Source: Bordetella genomosp. 2 (GTDB lineage: Bacteria; Pseudomonadota; Gammaproteobacteria; Burkholderiales; Burkholderiaceae_B). From it: a stretch of DNA of 64,000 nucleotides. The stretch covers positions 248,001 to 312,000 of the forward strand of contig NZ_NEVT01000002.1 in the NCBI RefSeq assembly GCF_002261345.1, read 5' to 3'. The translations under genes and the position numbers were made by a program. Shown piece by piece: positions 60,496 through 64,000 of the stretch. Under the pieces are notes generated by a model, which saw nothing but the letters and a program-made list of their open reading frames with translations, had not been told where the DNA came from and made no database searches. Position 1 is the stretch's first letter, and the number at the start of each line of letters is the position of its first letter.

Positions 60496-60656
60496 GTCTT
60501 CCTCCTTGGGGATGGCGCCTGGATAGGCGTATTGCGGCGCGCGGGCCCGGCATTCTGTGCGCCGGTGCACCGCGCGTCGCGTTCTGCTTCATGGCCCGGC
60601 GGTCAGCCGGGCCGGATGCTGCTTGCCCGCATGCATCGTGATGGCCGCCCGGGCGG

Positions 60657-61832
60657 TCAGGCGCTCTCGTACAGGCGCGTCAGCACGAACTCGCGATGAC
60701 CCAGCGCCTCGGCCGCGGTCCAGCGCCCGTTGGCGGTGGCCAGCATGCACTCCAGCAGTTTGTCGCCGGCCTGGTCCAGGTCGATCTCGCGCTGCAGCAG
60801 GCCGGACGTGTCGACGTCGATGTGCTCGCGCATGGTGCGCACCGTGCGCGGGTTGGCGCAGATCTTGATGACCGGCAGGATCGGGTTGCCGATGACGTTG
60901 CCCTGGCCGGTGGGGAAGAAATGCACCGCGTAGCCGGAGGCCGCGCATAGCGTCACCATCTCGGCCGCCGCGGAGGACGAATCCATGAACCACAGGCCCT
61001 TGCCGGTGGGAATCTCGGCCTTGTCCAGCACGCCGTCGACGCGGCACTTCTTGCCGATCTTCTGGATGTTGCCCATGGCCTTTTCCTCGATCGTGGTCAG
61101 GCCGCCGGCGATGTTGCCCTTGGTGGGCTGCGATTCGGACAGGTCGCTGGTCTTCCAGCGGTCGATCATGTCCTGGTAGCGGTTGAACATGAACATGAAG
61201 CGCTCGCGCACCGCGTCGTTGGCGCACCGCTCGGCCACGATGTGCTCGCCGCCGGTCAGTTCGGAGGTTTCGCCGAACACCAGGGTGTTGCCCAGCGCAT
61301 ACAGTTTGTCGAAGGCGTTGCCCACCGTGGGGTTGGCCCCGCAGCCCGAGGTGGTGTCGGATTCGCCGCACTTGGTGGAGACCCACAGGTCGGAGATGGG
61401 GCACTCGGTGCGCTGCAGCGCGGTCGCGTAGTGCACGAATTCCTTGGCCTGCCGCGACGCGCGCATGATGGTGTCGTGGTCGCCGTGCAATTCGATGCTG
61501 AAGCCGGCCACCGGCTTGCCGGTGGCGGCGATGCCGTCCACCACGCGCTTGGTCCAGCCTTCCTCGATGCCGATGACGATCACCGCGGCCACGTTGGGGT
61601 TGCAGCCGGTGCCGATCAGCGTGCGGAAATGCAGTTCCAGGTCTTCGCCGAACTGCAGCCGCCCGTAGGGGTGGGGCAGGGCCATGGTGCCCTTGATGTT
61701 GTTGGCGACGGCTTCGGCGGCGGCGTTGGAGATATCGTCCACCGGCAGCACGATGACGTGGTTGCGCACGCCGACGCGCCCGTTGTCGCGGCGGTATCCG
61801 CGGAAGGTGGTCGAGGCATTGACAATGGCCAT
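60657..61832 (-). CDS. suyB: (R)-sulfolactate sulfo-lyase large subunit (UxaA family)
   Basis: 391 residues of the UxaA/altronate-dehydratase family: [20 protein letters not shown] at the start, [40 protein letters not shown] and [19 protein letters not shown], with conserved cysteines that may hold iron. A separate large subunit with a small partner gene is the arrangement of SuyAB, which splits sulfolactate to pyruvate and sulfite. A sugar-acid dehydratase is the alternative. Neighbouring slcC, comC, sulfonate importer and TauE support SuyB. Confidence 0.72.
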   Translation of the reverse strand: MAIVNASTTFRGYRRDNGRVGVRNHVIVLPVDDISNAAAEAVANNIKGTMALPHPYGRLQFGEDLELHFRTLIGTGCNPNVAAVIVIGIEEGWTKRVVDGIAATGKPVAGFSIELHGDHDTIMRASRQAKEFVHYATALQRTECPISDLWVSTKCGESDTTSGCGANPTVGNAFDKLYALGNTLVFGETSELTGGEHIVAERCANDAVRERFMFMFNRYQDMIDRWKTSDLSESQPTKGNIAGGLTTIEEKAMGNIQKIGKKCRVDGVLDKAEIPTGKGLWFMDSSSAAAEMVTLCAASGYAVHFFPTGQGNVIGNPILPVIKICANPRTVRTMREHIDVDTSGLLQREIDLDQAGDKLLECMLATANGRWTAAEALGHREFVLTRLYESA

Positions 61833-61877
61833 GGCGGTTTCCTATGTGTGTAGATCGTTGAGGGGGACCGCGGCCGC

Positions 61878-62159
61878 TTACCAGCGCTTGGTCTTGATGT
61901 TGTGGACGTGGGCGTGCTCGCCCGCCTTGATGGGCTCGACCACCTTGCCGATGTCGGTGCCGTACTTGAAGACGGTGTCGCCGACAGCCATGTCCTTGAG
62001 CGCCACCTTGTGGCCGATGGGGATGTCCTGCACGGCCTTGAGCTGGATGATCTTGTCTTCGTCCATGATCCAGGCATTCAGGTCGGTGCCTGCCTTGAGG
62101 CCTTCCACGACGGCCACGGCCACCGTGTCTTTCGCATCGTGCAATACGGCGTGAATCAT
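61878..62159 (-). CDS. suyA: (R)-sulfolactate sulfo-lyase small subunit (SAF domain)
   Basis: 93 residues from ATG 62159 (AGAGAGGAACAG upstream). A single SAF/UxaA N-terminal domain: VAVAVVEGLKAGTDLNAWIM, IPIGHKVALKDMAVGDTVFK, KYGTDIGKVVEPIKAGEHAHVHNI. In UxaA proteins this domain is usually fused to the large one; here and in SuyA it is separate. It lies 45 bases before suyB and is divergent from a GntR regulator. The frame to 62213 lacks a start signal. Confidence 0.74.
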   Translation of the reverse strand: MIHAVLHDAKDTVAVAVVEGLKAGTDLNAWIMDEDKIIQLKAVQDIPIGHKVALKDMAVGDTVFKYGTDIGKVVEPIKAGEHAHVHNIKTKRW

Positions 62160-62250
62160 TCTGTTCCTCTCTGGTGTGATGGCCCGCCTGGCTGCGCGGC
62201 CGTGGCGGTCCATCGAATCTTAGGGCGCGCTTGCATCCAAGTCAACTAAA

Positions 62251-62262
62251 TCATATATATGA
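62251..62262. promoter_or_regulatory. AT-rich palindrome in the suyA/GntR divergent promoter
   Basis: TCATATATATGA is a perfect 12-base palindrome within an AT-rich patch (62240-62275) in the 170-base gap between suyA and the GntR gene. It is followed by a partial second copy (TTGTATGA). Probable operator or overlapping -10 region for the divergent promoters. Confidence 0.4.
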
Positions 62263-62329
62263 GTTGTATGATTCGGATTGGCGCGCCGCGCGCCGGTACA
62301 ATTCCGCGATTTCAACCGCCCGCCACGCC

Positions 62330-63088
62330 ATGAGAAACACCGCCACTTCGACCGTCCCGCTCGGCAGCCCCCTGTATGCGCAGGTCAAGCAGGCGATGCT
62401 CGCGGCCCTGGCGAGCGGCGAATGGAAGCAGGGCGACGCGGTGCCGCCCGAGAAGACGCTGGCCGAACGCTTTGGCGTCTCGATCGGCACGCTGCGCAAG
62501 GCCATCGACGAACTGGCGGCCGAGAACATCCTGGTGCGCCACCAGGGGCGGGGCACGTATGTGGCGGTGCACACCCGCAACCACCATTTCTTCAAGTTCT
62601 TCCGCATCGTCCGCCAGGACGGCCACAAGTCGTACCCGGCCACGCAGCTGCTGCGCTTCCGGCGCGCGCGCGCCACCGCCCTGGTGCGCGAGCGGCTGGG
62701 CCTGCCGACGGGGGCGTATGTGTTCGAGTTCTCGAACGTGCTGTCGCTCAATGGCGACGTGGTGATGGTCGACGACATCTGCCTACCCGAGTCGCGCTTT
62801 CCCGGCATGACGGAAGGCCACCTGCGCGAGCGGCCCAGCACCCTGTATGCGCTGTACCAGGATGCTTTCGGGGTGAATGTGATCGCCACCGACGAACGGC
62901 TGCGCGTCTGCCTGGCCGATGCCACCCATGCCGAGTGGCTGGGGGTGGCCGAGCACACGCCGTTGCTGGAGATCCGCCGCGTGGCCTACTCGTACAACCG
63001 CCAGGCCGTGGAGTGGCGGGTGTCGCGGGTCAATACGGCCGCCTACGAGTACCTGGGGCAGGAGCCGGGGGCGGCGCTCACGACTTGA
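62330..63088 (+). CDS. GntR/UTRA (HutC-type) regulator
   Basis: 252 residues from ATG 62330. The N-terminal wHTH ([20 protein letters not shown], then [20 protein letters not shown] and [11 protein letters not shown]) spans residues 12-78, and the UTRA ligand domain follows ([38 protein letters not shown]). It is divergent from suyAB and likely controls the sulfolactate genes, with sulfolactate or a breakdown product as effector. The ribosome site is weak. Confidence 0.83.
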   Translation: MRNTATSTVPLGSPLYAQVKQAMLAALASGEWKQGDAVPPEKTLAERFGVSIGTLRKAIDELAAENILVRHQGRGTYVAVHTRNHHFFKFFRIVRQDGHKSYPATQLLRFRRARATALVRERLGLPTGAYVFEFSNVLSLNGDVVMVDDICLPESRFPGMTEGHLRERPSTLYALYQDAFGVNVIATDERLRVCLADATHAEWLGVAEHTPLLEIRRVAYSYNRQAVEWRVSRVNTAAYEYLGQEPGAALTT

Positions 63089-63143
63089 GCGCCGCGCGGC
63101 TGGTCCGCCATCCGCCCCGGATGCTAGAATGCCCCCTTCACTC

Positions 63144-63200
63144 GGCGCCGATTTGCCTGATCCGCTTGCGGGCGCCTCTATAAATCCAGCTAAAGAGGTC
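63144..63200 (+). promoter_or_regulatory. SAM-II riboswitch controlling metX
   Basis: The leader folds as the SAM-II (SAM-alpha) pseudoknot. P1 is GGCGCC (63144-63149) with GGCGCC (63171-63176). The loop carries GATTTGCC and CTTGCG, and the 3' part TATAAATCCAGCTAAAGAGGT matches the family consensus ATAAA-N4-GCTAAA-GG. GCCT in the loop can pair with AGGT (63196-63199), burying the ribosome site of metX four bases before its start codon. SAM should switch translation off. TAGAAT at 63125 is a possible -10 box. Confidence 0.8.
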
Positions 63201-63203
63201 CGT

Positions 63204-64000
63204 ATGACCCCCCACGCCCAGCATCCGGCCGGCGGGCTTGTCCCCAGCGCCGCCACCCCTGCCGACCCCGGTTCGGTAGGCATCGTCACTCCCCGGCTCA
63301 TCCGCTTCGACGAACCGCTGCCCCTGGCCAGCGGGCAATCGCTGCAATCGTACGAACTGGCGGTCGAGACCTACGGCACGCTCAATGCCGAACGCACCAA
63401 CGCCGTGCTGGTGTGCCACGCGCTCAACGCGTCGCACCACGTGGCCGGCGTGGCCGCCGACGACCCGAAGGACATCGGCTGGTGGGACAACATGGTCGGG
63501 CCCGGCAAGCCGCTCGACACCGACCGGTTTTTCGTGATCGGCGTCAATAATCTGGGCTCGTGCTTCGGCTCGACCGGCCCGGCCAGCGTCAACCCCGCCA
63601 CCGGCCACCCCTGGGGCGCCGCCTTCCCGGTCCTGACGGTCGAGGACTGGGTGCGCGCCCAGGCGCGGCTGGCCGACCACTTCGGCATCGAGCGCTTCGC
63701 CGCCGTGATGGGCGGCTCGCTGGGCGGCATGCAGGCGCTGAGCTGGGCCATCACTTGTCCGGAGCGGGTGGCGCATTGCATCGTCATCGCCAGCACGCCA
63801 CGCCTGTCGGCGCAGAACATCGGCTTCAATGAGGTGGCGCGGCGCGCCATCATCACCGACCCGGATTTCCACGGCGGCGATTACTACGCGCACAACACCG
63901 TGCCGCGCCGCGGCCTGTCGGTGGCGCGCATGATCGGCCATATCACGTATTTGTCGGACGACGACATGGCCGAGAAATTCGGCCGCACCCAGCGCGAGCC
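63204..64000 (+). CDS. metX: Homoserine O-acyltransferase, 5' part
   Basis: The first 265 codons are present; the gene runs off the right edge. Alpha/beta-hydrolase acyltransferase with [20 protein letters not shown], the [12 protein letters not shown] loop and the nucleophile elbow [10 protein letters not shown] (Ser about 172). It acylates homoserine, the first committed step to methionine. Start ATG 63204 follows AGAGG in the SAM-II element, so methionine pathway feedback is through SAM. Acetyl versus succinyl donor cannot be decided from the visible part. Confidence 0.92.
   Translation, partial: MTPHAQHPAGGLVPSAATPADPGSVGIVTPRLIRFDEPLPLASGQSLQSYELAVETYGTLNAERTNAVLVCHALNASHHVAGVAADDPKDIGWWDNMVGPGKPLDTDRFFVIGVNNLGSCFGSTGPASVNPATGHPWGAAFPVLTVEDWVRAQARLADHFGIERFAAVMGGSLGGMQALSWAITCPERVAHCIVIASTPRLSAQNIGFNEVARRAIITDPDFHGGDYYAHNTVPRRGLSVARMIGHITYLSDDDMAEKFGRTQRE

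Noticed and set aside
1-64000. Search for insertion sequences (IS481, IS1001, IS1002 types) and prophage genes
   Set aside because: No transposase, integrase or phage structural gene was recognised on either strand; tRNA and rRNA genes were also not seen.

Overview
This window looks like a GC-rich Bordetella chromosome of the B. bronchiseptica/parapertussis type. Five separate genes encode periplasmic Bug/TctC-family receptors and three encode class III CoA-transferases. There is a Vi-like capsule locus, a FecI/FecR/TonB-receptor set and many LysR/GntR regulators, the usual Bordetella repertoire. I see no IS481 or other insertion sequence in 64 kb, which argues weakly against B. pertussis. 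Species assignment is inference.

Layout. 1-7231 (minus): 5' part of a Vi-like capsule operon, reading tviB-like UDP-sugar dehydrogenase, TviD-like TPR protein, glycosyltransferase, Wza/VexA, then a partial gene, behind an AT-rich leader (7232-7698). 7699-11828: LysR gene divergent from Bug receptor, CoA-transferase and enoyl-CoA hydratase. 11880-16733 (minus): TonB siderophore receptor, FecR, FecI with a Fur-like box, and a broken second TonB receptor. 16797-25192: a sigma54-controlled acetoin/2-oxoacid dehydrogenase operon (E1 alpha, E1 beta, free lipoyl domain, separate E2 catalytic domain, lipoate ligase), a Tat-exported GMC dehydrogenase pair and the AcoR-type activator. 25209-28731 (minus): exported HbpS/GlcG-like protein, FixJ-type two-component system with two matching palindromes, and a hydrolase. 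29194-34148 (minus): GntR-led operon of CoA-transferase, carboxyltransferase, Bug and a free biotinyl domain. 34149-35217: about 1 kb without genes, holding two related hairpin elements in opposite orientation, a 112-bp tandem repeat array and a possible small RNA with terminator.

35218-37862: SDR dehydrogenase and GH15 glucosidase. 37881-42127: Bug, MDR oxidoreductase and CoA-transferase with divergent LysR. 42137-45239: lipocalin, gshA, a lipoprotein and an HTH-only LuxR protein. 45367-52255: LysR divergent from an SDH-like respiratory complex whose subunit genes are interrupted by a two-subunit class I fumarase, then Bug. 52300-63088: a TPP enzyme, a TauE exporter and a probable sulfolactate pathway (suyAB sulfo-lyase, slcC/comC dehydrogenase pair, TauABC-like transporter, Bug, GntR/UTRA regulator). 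63144-64000: a SAM-II riboswitch in front of metX, which runs off the window.

The unifying theme is scavenging of organic acids. Small catabolic operons each carry their own periplasmic receptor, CoA-activating or oxidising enzymes and a local regulator, often with a recognisable operator. The best leads are the sulfolactate cluster, the split-E2 sigma54 operon, the SAM-II switch, the paired FixJ-type sites and the hairpin repeat elements.
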